The notes under the pieces were generated by a model, which saw only the letters and a list, made by a program, of their open reading frames with translations, was not told the DNA's origin and did not search any database. A DNA stretch of 64,000 nt, from NCBI RefSeq assembly GCF_019097595.1, contig NC_080712.1:24571146-24635145 (forward strand). Direction: 5' to 3'. Below, piece by piece: positions 12,412 through 22,363 of this stretch. Position 1 is the stretch's first letter. The number at the start of each line of letters is the position of its first letter. Both the position numbers and the translations under genes were made by a program. This stretch comes from Hemibagrus wyckioides (Eukaryota > Chordata > Actinopteri > Siluriformes > Bagridae).

Positions 12412-12448
<37 letters not shown>
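12412..12448. repeat. (TA)n microsatellite
   Basis: About 18 uninterrupted TA units directly abutting the end of a Tc1-like element. TA is the Tc1/mariner target dinucleotide. Confidence 0.9.
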
Positions 12449-12450
<2 letters not shown>

Positions 12451-12969
12451 CTCTGGAAAAAAATAAGACCACTGGCCAAGCTCCAGATTTGAACCCTATT
12501 AAAAACCTCTGGAATGTCATCAAGAGGAAGATGGATGGTCACAAACCATCAAGTAAAGCTGAGCTGTTTGCTTTTTTGCTAAAAGGGTGGTATAAAGTTA
12601 CCCAACAGCAATGTGAAAAACTGGTGGAGAGCATGGAGCCAAAACCCATGCAAATCGGGGTTATTCCACCAAATACCGATTTCTTAATGTTATTTAGCCA
12701 AAGCATTAACACAATTTGTTTACAAATTATTTGCATTTTGTTTTATTAGAGTTATTAAAGCTCTGCAAATACTGCATGATCTTGGGTCATTTCTTTAAAT
12801 ATACACTCTAAATAACAATAGTTATATTTTGAATTTAGGAGAAATATTGTCAGCAGTTTACAAAAAATGAAACAAAACTGTTCATCTCACCAATACATGC
12901 ATCTGTAAGAAAAAAACATAAGAAACTGATTATTTTGCAGTGGTCTCTAATTTTTTTTCCAGAGCTGTA
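12449..12969 (+). mobile_element. Internally deleted Tc1-like element (left)
   Basis: Both ends carry the same inverted repeat (agctctggaaaaaaataaga at the left, tctctaattttttttccaga at the right). About 30 bp inside the left end the sequence jumps to the C-terminal transposase region, NPIKNLWNVIKRKMDGHKPS (the catalytic 'NPIEN' block) and KVTQQQCEKLVESM. A non-autonomous deletion derivative. The near-identical palindrome arm begins at the jump point (~12,481). Confidence 0.8.
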
Positions 12970-13109
12970 TATATACAGTTTTGAAATATAAATGATATAA
13001 GAATATATGTAAAATAAAATAATAAATGAATAACGCAGATATAGACGTCCATCATTTTTTATTTTAATAATATAAGCATTGATGATAATGTATGTGAGGG
13101 TGAGAGAAG

Positions 13110-13150
13110 ATTAGAGCGCATGCGCACTGACTGCAGCGTCACGTGACTTT
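13110..13150 (+). promoter_or_regulatory. Promoter motifs of proline-rich gene, left copy
   Basis: GCGCATGCGCA at 13,116-13,126 is a full NRF1-type palindrome, and TCACGTGA at 13,139-13,146 is an E-box (USF/TFE type). Both sit ~170-200 bp upstream of the start codon and are identical in the other arm. No TATA box seen. Such motifs are typical of housekeeping and germline CpG promoters (general knowledge). Confidence 0.55.
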
Positions 13151-13313
13151 GTTCTTTTTTGGAACGTTTACTTTCAAATTCGAAAGTGTTTTGAGTTGAA
13201 GGTCGCAAGATTTGGACTCTACTTTGCGATTACTGCTACACCTCTCCATCACTTTTATTCCTACAACACTTCTGGGATTGGACTCCTACACCGACTCTGC
13301 ACCACCAGCGAGG

Positions 13314-15406
13314 ATGAACTTCGGAGGAGAAGACGCGCTACAGCGGCAGGACGCGGACCTTCAGCCCGGATCGAGCGGACTACCTGACTACTACTACGAC
13401 CCCTGGACCGGTGAGTTACTGAGTTTTTACCTTTTTATTAAAGTAACAAGTGCTTTAGTGAGTAAAACTGTGTTAAAAACAGCACTAAACAGGCGGAAAC
13501 GCGATTAGGGATATCGTTTTGTATGGTTAGACAGTTTTGGGGAAAAGCGATCTGTTCGTTGTTATTTGGCTAATCGTTTTATTTACATGATCATTATCCT
13601 AAAGTTTGTGGGCATAAAGTGGTGTAAAATGGATAAGGTTGGACCTTTAAGCCAAAATAACTGGCAAAATTAGCACATTTACTAAAAGTTTACTAAAGTC
13701 AATCGGAGGAGGAGAAATATTAGCGAAGATCAGCTTGGCGGCTAGTTAGCATAGCTAATGTGGCTAAATAATTGTTTTTCCGTGTTCAGAGTTCATAAAA
13801 GCGATGAGAAACATCGGAGTAAACACTGATGAAGTAAAAACTAACCCTTAATAGACATTATCTGAAAGTTTTTTTCGGGACTGAGTTAGCAGTGAGATAA
13901 GTTGGTCATGTGACTGTCTACATTTGCAGCTAAAACGTAAATAGAGAGAATGTATGTAGAGTTATAGGAGGATTACTGTAATATAACTTGTACATACTGA
14001 GTGATGTTTTTCTGCTGTACAAAACAGATGCTGTACTATTAAACTAAAGGTTTCTGCTTCCTATTGTGAGTTGTGCAGATGTTTCTCACTGTTTGTCTTT
14101 TGACACAGGGAGACGACAGGAACAAACGCCTTTTGGTCGTTTTCCTCAAGACGGAGGTGATGAGAATGAGGTGGCTGTGAGGAGCTCATCCCCCTTTAGG
14201 AGCCCATCCCCACCCTTTAGGAGCCCATCCCCACCCTTTAGGAACCCATCCCCACCTGCATGGAGCCCATCCCCACCCATGAGGAACCCATCCCCGCCCA
14301 TGAGGATCCCATCCCCACCCTTTAGGAACCCATCCCCTCCCATGAGTATCCCATCCCCACCTGCATGGAGCCCATCCCCACCCATGAGGGTCCTTTTACG
14401 TATATGGGACCAGTCACCTGTAAGGAGCCCATTCCCACCCATGAGAAACCCATCCCCACCTGCATGGAGCCCATCCCCACCCATGGGGGTCCTTTTACCT
14501 ATATGGGACCAGTCACCTGTAAGGAGCCCATCCCCACCTGTAAGGAGCCCATCCCCACCCATCAGAAACCTATCCCCACCTGTAAGGAGGCCATCCCCAC
14601 CCATCAGAAACCTATCCCCACCTGTAAGGAGGCCATCCCCACCCATCAGAAACCTATCCCCACCTGTAAGGAGGCCATCCCCACCCATAAGGAACCCATT
14701 CCCATCAAGGATACCATCCCCTATAGGAAGTCCTTCCAGGATCCCACGCCAGGATCCCACGTTAGGATCCCATTCCATCGTTGTGTTGCGCGACATAGAG
14801 TCTGGTCAGCCTTACGTTCCAGCATCTGTTACCTTTAATGTTTGGCGCCAGCGAATAAGTAGGAGGGATGAAGAGGAAGACAATCAAGTAGTCCCTTCTG
14901 GTGAGAGCCATTAGAGTAAGAAATGATGAAGTAAAAATTAACCCTTAATAGACATGAATATAGTTTTCTTTGAAAGTTTTTTTCAGGGGGTGAGTTTGCA
15001 GTGATATAAGTAGGTTATGTGACCATCTACATTTGCAGCTAAAACGTAAATACAGAGAATGTATGTACTGTTGTAGGAAGATTACTGTAATATAACTTGT
15101 GTACATACTTTAGAGTGATGTTTTTCTGCTGTATGAAACAGATACTGTACTATTAAACTGAAGGTTTCTGCTTCCTTTTATGAGTTGTGCAGATGTTTCT
15201 CATTGTTTATATCTTTTTGATGCATTCCAGCTTATCCTGTTCTAGACCAGCAGAAAAGGTCGAGGGATGAAGAAGAAGAGGAAGACGATGAATTCTTTTC
15301 TGCTAGTAGACGACAGCGTGTGGATCCTGAATGGGAGATGCAGGTAGTCACAAGGTCCCTCCAATTACCCGTTGAAGCCATTCCTGAACTAAGCAGACAT
15401 CTTTAA
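13314..15406 (+). CDS. Unrecognised proline-rich heptad-repeat protein, left copy
   Basis: Three coding exons: 13,314-13,410, 14,109-14,900 and 15,231-15,406, with GT-AG introns and agreeing phases (32 codons+1; 2 nt+263+1; 2 nt+57 and stop), giving 354 aa. Exon 1 encodes MNFGGEDALQRQD...LPDYYYDPWT. Exon 2 opens GRRQEQTPFGRFPQDGG and then runs through ~28 degenerate heptads of the type xRNPSPP/xRSPSPP (about residues 57-235), followed by a non-repetitive part (VVLRDIESGQP, SVTFNVWRQRISRRDEEED). Exon 3 has QQKRSRDEEEEEDDE and ends PELSRHL. No signal peptide or membrane segment. Basic plus acidic tails with SP sites suggest a disordered, possibly nuclear protein (inference). The ATG was chosen because upstream in-frame sequence has no earlier ATG. 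I recognise no family. An identical-looking gene in the other arm faces it tail to tail. Confidence 0.75.
14190..14705 (+). repeat. 21-bp coding minisatellite in exon 2, left
   Basis: Tandem units of 21 bp of the form 'agg aac cca tcc cca ccc atg', with variants gcatgg, tttagg and gtaagg, interrupted twice by a longer unit containing 'gtccttttacgtatatggga'. Because the unit is a multiple of three, all units keep frame. Two other frames also stay open: one on the same strand (14,365-14,838) and one antisense (14,146-14,796). Confidence 0.9.
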
Positions 15407-16875
15407 GCTATCCCCAAATATATCGCCTCATTTTCATCACCCCATATTCATCATGTGGTAAGTATCAGTGGTAGGTATCTCTGGTAGGTATTTGGCCTCT
15501 AGTCTACAGCTTTAGTCTGTTTTTAAATTTGTAGTGAATATTTCACCTCCAGACTCCAGCAGTAGTCCTTTATTTATGTAAATTATTAAGCTTTTAAACA
15601 TGTGAGGTGGTAAGAATCAGCTTGATACCTTCTTTTCTGTTCTGTTGTCACGAGGTCATCGTTCAACCTTCTTCCTCTCGCCTTGTAGATGTCTGAGCCC
15701 AAGCACACTTTGTACAAACTAAAAACTAAATTTACACAAATGAAATGTTTACATACCCTTGATTCTTAATATTTTGTGTTATTACCTGGATGAATAACGA
15801 CTGTTTTTATGTTGATCATCCAAGTAACGACACACAGTAGTAAGAATCAAGTGTATGTAAACTTTTGAACTGGTTCATTTGTGTAAATTCAGTTAAAATT
15901 TTGTCTTGTGGATAAATGTAAACATGTGTCATGTGAAATAAATTGTTCAGGGCAAAACGTAATAAAAAAACAATCTGCAATTTATAAGATCCTGCTCATT
16001 TCTCTAATTGATTAACATTTTGCAGATGTAGCAAGGGGTTGTAAACTCATAACTTCAACTATACATGTAACCTGTACCTTTTTTTTTTTTAGAGAACCCG
16101 CCTTATGAGCCGTTCCGATGATTTTATTCCATTTTATTACTTTAGGTCACTTTATGACTTTAAATTCTCTGCGTTTTTGAGCAGGTATCCAGGGGATTCT
16201 TACTACCATCACTGTGACTTTAACATAATTTTGGTAAAATAATAATAAAAGAAAAATAGGGTAAAGTAGTTCTAGCAATTATGTTAGTTTATATATGTCT
16301 GGTTAGTGTTAAATGTATAGGCTTGTTACTATAGTATGTCGTATATTTAGGACATATGAATTAGTGTTTATTATAGAATTGATAAGAAACCAGTTTTCTG
16401 TTTATAAATATGTAGGTTATATATATTACTGTAAATATTTATATTGTTGTAAATATGTATATATGAAGTATTTAAGATTAAGATTTTAAGATTATAAAAT
16501 ATTAGTAATGTACAGATTATAAGTCATGTTTGCTGTAAAATAGTTAATAAATTTTATTTTTCTTCAACACTTATGCATCAAGTGTCTTTTTTATAACACT
16601 TTAAGCATTTATTGTATATTAACCAGTCATACAGTAAAATACAGTACAGTAAAATAATAATAAAATAATAGTACTGAAACATATTAAAATAATGCATGTC
16701 TTCATCTAGATTCCAGCATTGTCATAAAAATATATCTTAAAAATAAAAATATATAAATGTACAGTTTGTAATAAGTTCATGTTTGCTCTTTAAATAATCA
16801 ATAAAAGTTCTTTATTTTTCTTCAACACTCATGTGTCAAGTGTCTTTCTTATAACACACTATAAGCATTCCTCAT
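15407..16875. other. 3' flank of proline-rich gene, left arm
   Basis: No coding exon. Contains a fold-back element (listed separately) and two direct copies, 16,545-16,612 and 16,801-16,868, of a segment with AATAAA followed by 'ttatttttcttcaacac' and 'caagtgtcttt...ttataacac'. The first AATAAA may serve the proline-rich gene as a poly(A) signal (inference). Confidence 0.5.
15730..15892. mobile_element. Fold-back (hairpin) element, left arm
   Basis: The two halves are imperfect inverted repeats: 'tttacacaaatgaaatgtttacatacccttgattctta' and, reversed, 'tttacacaaatgaaccag...tttacatacacttgattctta'. The terminal 'gtatgtaaac' text resembles Tc1/mariner ends. The mirror copy is at about 21,880-22,042. 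Confidence 0.6.
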
Positions 16876-17034
16876 TTCACATATAATTACAATGTAGAAA
16901 TAAACTTTTCTCCCATAAGCAAATACATTCCTGCCAACAGTCTGAACATGTTAAATCTGTATAATTAATAATCTGCTGTTGCCATAATGCCTCATAAATT
17001 GATAACAGGTTCATCTTAAGGTGAAATTTTACTA

Positions 17035-17231
17035 TTACATGTTTAAATTCAATCTCACAAGCGACTTTACTGTGTTTACTGATGAGACCCATAAACTAAT
17101 GCAGTGTGAGGAAGAAACATCCACTCTGAATATGGAGGAAAAGATATCAGAGAGATAGACAGGAGGGTTTAATTCCTTTCTGTTTATACATTGTAAGAAA
17201 GTTTCCTTCATTTCTGGTATAAAAACTTGTA
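17035..17231 (-). CDS. Candidate 3'-terminal exon, unidentified, left arm
   Basis: Minus-strand frame of 65 codons entered through a strong acceptor (TTGTTCTTTTTAACAG). It reads VQVFIPEMKETFLQCINRKE and continues to NTVKSLVRLNLNM before two stops. The same exon is identical in the right arm (20,495-20,691). On its strand AATAAA follows ~220 bp downstream. I do not recognise the protein and found no upstream exon, so this could be the tail of a lost gene or a chance frame. Confidence 0.3.
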
Positions 17232-17404
17232 CTGTTAAAAAGAACAATATTGCTTAATTCTATATCAGCATTTTTCTAGAACTACAGACACTTCACTGTG
17301 AAATACTGACAAAACCTGTAAAAGTATTTTCTTCTCATTAACAATCATTTAAAATAGCAACTTACTAAAGTGGCATTAAATATAGTTGTTGACAGAGAGA
17401 GTAG

Positions 17405-17413
17405 CCTGTGGTC

Positions 17414-17440
<27 letters not shown>
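17405..17440. repeat. (TG)n microsatellite, left arm
   Basis: About 14 TG units. The right arm has the matching (CA)n at ~20,234-20,256 plus an extra (CT)n run to ~20,306. Confidence 0.85.
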
Positions 17441-17445
<5 letters not shown>

Positions 17446-17841
17446 TGTCACCATAATAGTGTCACAATAAACAATAATCAAATAACCAATAATCAACTTA
17501 TTTTAACTCATATACAAAAGGTAAGCCTGGAGAAGAATAATGCTCTTGGCAGTGGACAACTTTCTTTAGAAAAATGCCACTGAGTGGAAATTTTCTCCAA
17601 AATCCATAGAGGATGACCCCTGCTCCTGTTGCTGAGGTGACCATCATGAAGAGTATCAGAGTGTTTTAGGATGGGGCCAAGGCGAGGAGTTTAAATGCTA
17701 TTTTTTAGCTTTATAAACCTGATAATACAAAATGATCTCCAAACTAAGCTTAAATAAAGTTCCTCTGACATTTCTAAAGATCCCTCAAATTAAATAAAAT
17801 AACAACTCGCACATGATTCCTAGTCATTCAACTGCTTCCAG

Positions 17842-17987
17842 ACTCAAAAGCTGCTGTTGTCCAGACAGATGCTGAAAAGCTATATGAGAACATGAGTTAC
17901 AAGAAGGTCCGAGAGTTTGTCATGACAGAGTTGCTTGCCAAGATCACCAACTTCACTTTATTTGAGTACAGGCTTGACCTACAGTGA
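17842..17987 (+). CDS. Candidate terminal exon, unidentified, left arm
   Basis: Preceded by acceptor CTGCTTCCAG. The open frame begins SKAAVVQTDAEKLYENMSYK, continues KVREFVMTELLAK and closes with LDLQ and TGA at 17,985-17,987. Codon content looks protein-like. The mirror copy on the minus strand (19,700-~19,845) loses its last few codons, where LINE sequence takes over, so only the left copy keeps the stop. Protein family not recognised; no upstream partner exon seen in the arm. Confidence 0.35.
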
Positions 17988-18059
17988 CCTGAAAAAAAAA
18001 AAGAGCCATTCACTTCTTCTGTTCATGTATTTGTTCATGTATTAAGATTGAAGAATGTG

Positions 18060-19035
18060 TAAAGGACAGTTAGTCCAGAACGCAGCAGCTAGAGTCTTAA
18101 TTAGAACCAGAAGATATGAACACATCAGTCCTATCTTAGCCACACTGCATTGGCTCCCAGTCAAATTGTGCATTGATTATAAAATACTATTACTGACCTA
18201 TAAAGCACTAAATGGTCTCGCGCCACAGTACATGAACGATCTTTTGGTTATTTATGATCCGCCACGCCTACTCCGATCAAAGGGTGCAGGTTATATGGTA
18301 GTGCCTCAAGTATACAGCAGGGGGCAGAGCTTTCTCTTTCAAAGCCCCACAGTTATGGAACAGGCTTCTAATTAGTGTTCGGGGTTCAGACACAGTCTCA
18401 ATGTTTAAGTAGGCTGAAGACACATTTGTTTAGTCAAGCTTTCAATGTATAGTTTTTCTTAGGTAAAGGAGCAGAGGTCAGAGGTGAAGGGTCAAGGTTC
18501 ATGGGCATAGAGTGTTTGGTGTACTGGGATGTTTGGATGCTGTCGCCTTACCACCCTCACAAGTTGCTCAGGTTTGCTGACTGTGAAGTGGTTGGACGCT
18601 TTATGTCCTGGGAAGCCTTCATGTCACCTTCTGGCTCTCCCTTTTAGTTATGCTGTCATAGCTAGTCTTGCTGGAGTACCTGCTTGCACTTTACACATAA
18701 CTTACACTGTTTTTTAACATGATCACACGCATACTTAATATCTTTCACTCTCTCTCTGTCTTCCTCCGTTGAGCTATACGTCCCACTCCCGAGCTTCCAG
18801 TGTACTGAGTTTCCAGTGTGACCACTGCCTCTACCCCTGGTCGGAGTCTCATTGCTTGGTTGTGCTCACTGATGCTGTGGATGGATCTATGGGGACAGAC
18901 TGTGACCAGGAGACAGCCATGGACAGACACTGCAGGCTTGCTCATTAGGGATAAAATAGTTTAATAACTTAATTTGATAATTTATTTATTTTTCTCTCCT
19001 TTCTCTGATTATCTTCTTTTGTAAAGCATTGTAAA
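18060..19035 (+). mobile_element. Rex/L2-like LINE 3' end (left, plus strand)
   Basis: Encodes the C-terminal part of a CR1/L2/Rex-type non-LTR polymerase: QNAAARVLIRTRRYEHISPI, LHWLPVKLCIDYKILLLTYK, then LLRSKGAGYMVVPQVYSRGQ and a stop at ~18,375. A long 3' UTR follows (about 18,376-19,035) with typical text (cttttagttatgctgtcata, gaccaggagacagccatg). Truncated at the 5' end. It meets an oppositely oriented copy at ~19,036. Confidence 0.85.
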
Positions 19036-19699
19036 ACACTGAGACTGTGTCTGAACCCTGAACACTAATTAGAAGCCTGTTCCATAACTGTGGGGCTTTG
19101 AAAGAGAAAGCTCTGCCCCCTGCTGTATACTTGAGGCACTACCAAATAACCTGCACCCTTTGATCGGAGTAGGCGTGGCGGATCATAAATAACCAAAAGA
19201 TCGCTCAGGTACTGTGGCACAGGACCATTTAGTGATTTATAGGTCAGTAATAGGATTTTATAATCAATGCGAAATTTGACTGGGAGCCAATGCAGTGTGG
19301 CTAAAATAGGAGTGATGTGTTCATATCTTCTGATTCTAGTTAGGACTCTAGCTGCTGCGTTCTGGAGCTTGTTTATGCTCCTACTGGAACATCCAGACAG
19401 TAAGGCATTACAATAATCCAACCTAGAGGTAACAAAAGCATGAACTAATTTTTCTGCATCAGGAAGTGACATCATATTTATCTTAGCAATATTTCTGAGA
19501 TGAAAGAAGGCTACCCTAGAGATATTATCTATATAAGCTTCAAATGAAAGACCAGAGTCAATAATCACACCAAGATCTTTTACTGCTGGACAAGATGAAA
19601 CAGACCATCCACATTTACTCTGTAATCAGAAAGCTTACTTCTAGCTGCATGTGGTCCTAGTATTAGCACCTCTGTCTTGTCAGAGTTAAGCAGGAGGAA
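19036..19699 (-). mobile_element. Rex/L2-like LINE 3' end (right, minus strand)
   Basis: Minus-strand fragment of the same LINE family, reaching further 5' than its partner (LLNSDKTEVLILGPH region at ~19,650-19,699, then LPDAEKLVHAFVTSRLDYCN and NAAARVLTRIRRYEHITPIL), with a stop at 19,065. It lacks most of the 3' UTR. Identity to the left copy over ~230 bp is about 93% by eye, clearly below that of the surrounding arms. Confidence 0.85.
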
Positions 19700-20269
19700 G
19701 CCTGTACTCAAATAAAGTGAAGTTGGTGATCTTGGCAAGCAACTCTGGCATGACAAACTCTCTGACCTTCTTGTAACTCATGTTCTCATATAGCTTTTCA
19801 GCATCCGTCTGGACAACAGCAGCTTTTGAGTCTGGAAGCAGTTGAATGACTAGGAATCATGTGCGAGTTGTTATTTTATTTAATTTGAGGGATCTTTAGA
19901 AATGTCAGAGGAACTTTATTTAAGCTTAGTTTGGAGATCATTTTGTATTATCAGGTTTATAAAGCTAAAAAAATAGCATTTAAACTCCTCACCTTGGCCC
20001 CATCCTAAAACACTCTGATACTCTTCATGATGGTCACCTCAGCAACAGGAGCAGGGGTCATCCTCTATGGATTTTGGAGAAAATTTCCACTCAGTGGCAT
20101 TTTTCTAAAGAAAGTTGTCCACTGCCAAGAGCATTATTCTTCTCCAGGCTTACCTTTTGTATATGAGTTAAAATAAGTTGATTATTGGTTATTTGATTAT
20201 TGTTTATTGTGACACTATTATGGTGACACTCTTACACACACACACACACACACACAGACCACAGGCTAC

Positions 20270-20307
<38 letters not shown>

Positions 20308-20494
20308 CTCTCTGCGTTTAGCACACCCCTGCCTCAACAACTATATTTAATGCCACTTTAGTAAGTTGCTATTTTAAATGATTGTTAATGAGAAGAAAAT
20401 ACTTTTACAGGTTTTGTCAGTATTTCACAGTGAAGTGTCTGTAGTTCTAGAAAAATGCTGATATAGAATTAAGCAATATTGTTCTTTTTAACAG

Positions 20495-20691
20495 TACAAG
20501 TTTTTATACCAGAAATGAAGGAAACTTTCTTACAATGTATAAACAGAAAGGAATTAAACCCTCCTGTCTATCTCTCTGATATCTTTTCCTCCATATTCAG
20601 AGTGGATGTTTCTTCCTCACACTGCATTAGTTTATGGGTCTCATCAGTAAACACAGTAAAGTCGCTTGTGAGATTGAATTTAAACATGTAA
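20495..20691 (+). CDS. Candidate 3'-terminal exon, unidentified, right arm
   Basis: Mirror copy of 17,035-17,231, with the same strong acceptor (ttgttctttttaacag at 20,479-20,494), the same 65-codon frame and two stops. AATAAA at 20,910-20,915 could be its poly(A) signal. Identity unknown. Confidence 0.3.
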
Positions 20692-22363
20692 TAGTAAAAT
20701 TTCACCTTAAGATGAACCTGTTATCAATTTATGAGGCATTATGGCAACAGCAGATTATTAATTATACAGATTTAACATGTTCAGACTGTTGGCAGGAATG
20801 TATTTGCTTATGGGAGAAAAGTTTATTTCTACATTGTAATTATATGTGAAATGAGGAATGCTTATAGTGTGTTATAAGAAAGACACTTGACACATGAGTG
20901 TTGAAGAAAAATAAAGAACTTTTATTGATTATTTAAAGAGCAAACATGAACTTATTACAAACTGTACATTTATATATTTTTATTTTTAAGATATATTTTT
21001 ATGACAATGCTGGAATCTAGATGAAGACATGCATTATTTTAATATGTTTCAGTACTATTATTTTATTATTATTTTACTGTACTGTATTTTACTGTATGAC
21101 TGGTTAATATACAATAAATGCTTAAAGTGTTATAAAAAAGACACTTGATGCATAAGTGTTGAAGAAAAATAAAATTTATTAACTATTTTACAGCAAACAT
21201 GACTTATAATCTGTACATTACTAATATTTTATAATCTTAAAATCTTAATCTTAAATACTTCATATATACATATTTACAACAATATAAATATTTACAGTAA
21301 TATATATAACCTACATATTTATAAACAGAAAACTGGTTTCTTATCAATTCTATAATAAACACTAATTCATATGTCCTAAATATACGACATACTATAGTAA
21401 CAAGCCTATACATTTAACACTAACCAGACATATATAAACTAACATAATTGCTAGAACTACTTTACCCTATTTTTCTTTTATTATTATTTTACCAAAATTA
21501 TGTTAAAGTCACAGTGATGGTAGTAAGAATCCCCTGGATACCTGCTCAAAAACGCAGAGAATTTAAAGTCATAAAGTGACCTAAAGTAATAAAATCATCG
21601 GAACGGCTCATAAGGCGGGTTCTCTAAAAAAAAAACAACAGAACAGGTGTGAACTCTCACGCTGGACTCTTGAGTCTATCTCTAATTTTGGAGGGCAGGT
21701 TACATGTATAGTTGAAGTTATGAGTTTACAACCCCTTGCTACATCTGCAAAATGTTAATCAATTAGAGAAATGAGCAGGATCTTATAAATTGCAGATTGT
21801 TTTTTTATTACGTTTTGCCCTGAACAATTTATTTCACATGACACATGTTTACATTTATCCACAAGACAAAATTTTAACTGAATTTACACAAATGAACCAG
21901 TTCAAAAGTTTACATACACTTGATTCTTACTACTGTGTGTCGTTACTTGGATGATCAACATAAAAACAGTCGTTATTCATCCAGGTAATAACACAAAATA
22001 TTAAGAATCAAGGGTATGTAAACATTTCATTTGTGTAAATTTAGTTTTTAGTTTGTACAAAGTGTGCTTGGGCTCAGACATCTACAAGGCGAGAGGAAGA
22101 AGGTTGAACGATGACCTCGTGACAACAGAACAGAAAAGAAGGTATCAAGCTGATTCTTACCACCTCACATGTTTAAAAGCTTAATAATTTACATAAATAA
22201 AGGACTACTGCTGGAGTCTGGAGGTGAAATATTCACTACAAATTTAAAAACAGACTAAAGCTGTAGACTAGAGGCCAAATACCTACCAGAGATACCTACC
22301 ACTGATACTTACCACATGATGAATATGGGGTGATGAAAATGAGGCGATATATTTGGGGATAGC
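20692..22363. other. 3' flank of proline-rich gene, right arm
   Basis: Mirror of the left-arm flank, including the fold-back element (~21,880-22,042) and the duplicated poly(A)-like segments. A right-only ~65-bp stretch (gaacaggtgtgaactctcac and following) sits at ~21,637-21,703. No coding exon beyond those listed. Confidence 0.5.
21880..22042. mobile_element. Fold-back element, right arm
   Basis: Mirror copy of 15,730-15,892; see that entry for structure. Confidence 0.6.

Larger units (their letters stand above)
12481..17973. repeat. Inner palindrome, left arm
   Basis: Reverse complement of 19,700-25,310 over the whole length. At sampled places the two arms differ by isolated single bases (for example 13,461 region Leu/Ser and one t/a near 13,734). 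They also differ by one 21-bp satellite unit, a ~65-bp segment present only on the right (~21,637-21,703) and a ~80-bp GA/CT-rich segment present only on the right (~20,262-20,340). Coordinates pair as L+R=37,791 outside the satellite and 37,770 just inside it. Confidence 0.95.

Noticed and set aside
14146..14796. 216-aa antisense ORF of GGDGLL repeats (and its right-arm mirror) as a gene
   Set aside because: It is the complement of the coding minisatellite, has no splice or promoter support and is explained by repeat arithmetic.
14365..14838. 157-aa EPIPTH-repeat ORF as a second protein
   Set aside because: Shadow frame of the same repeat. The frame chosen joins exons 1 and 3 through consistent splice phases; this one does not.
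16877..17092. 71-aa ORF overlapping the candidate terminal exon
   Set aside because: It overlaps the splice-supported frame in another phase, starts at an internal ATG and has no acceptor of its own.
20028..20150. Plus-strand ATG frame MMVTSATGAGVILYGFWRKF in the right arm
   Set aside because: Short (about 50 codons), no convincing acceptor or donor pairing, and antisense to nothing conserved that I can recognise.
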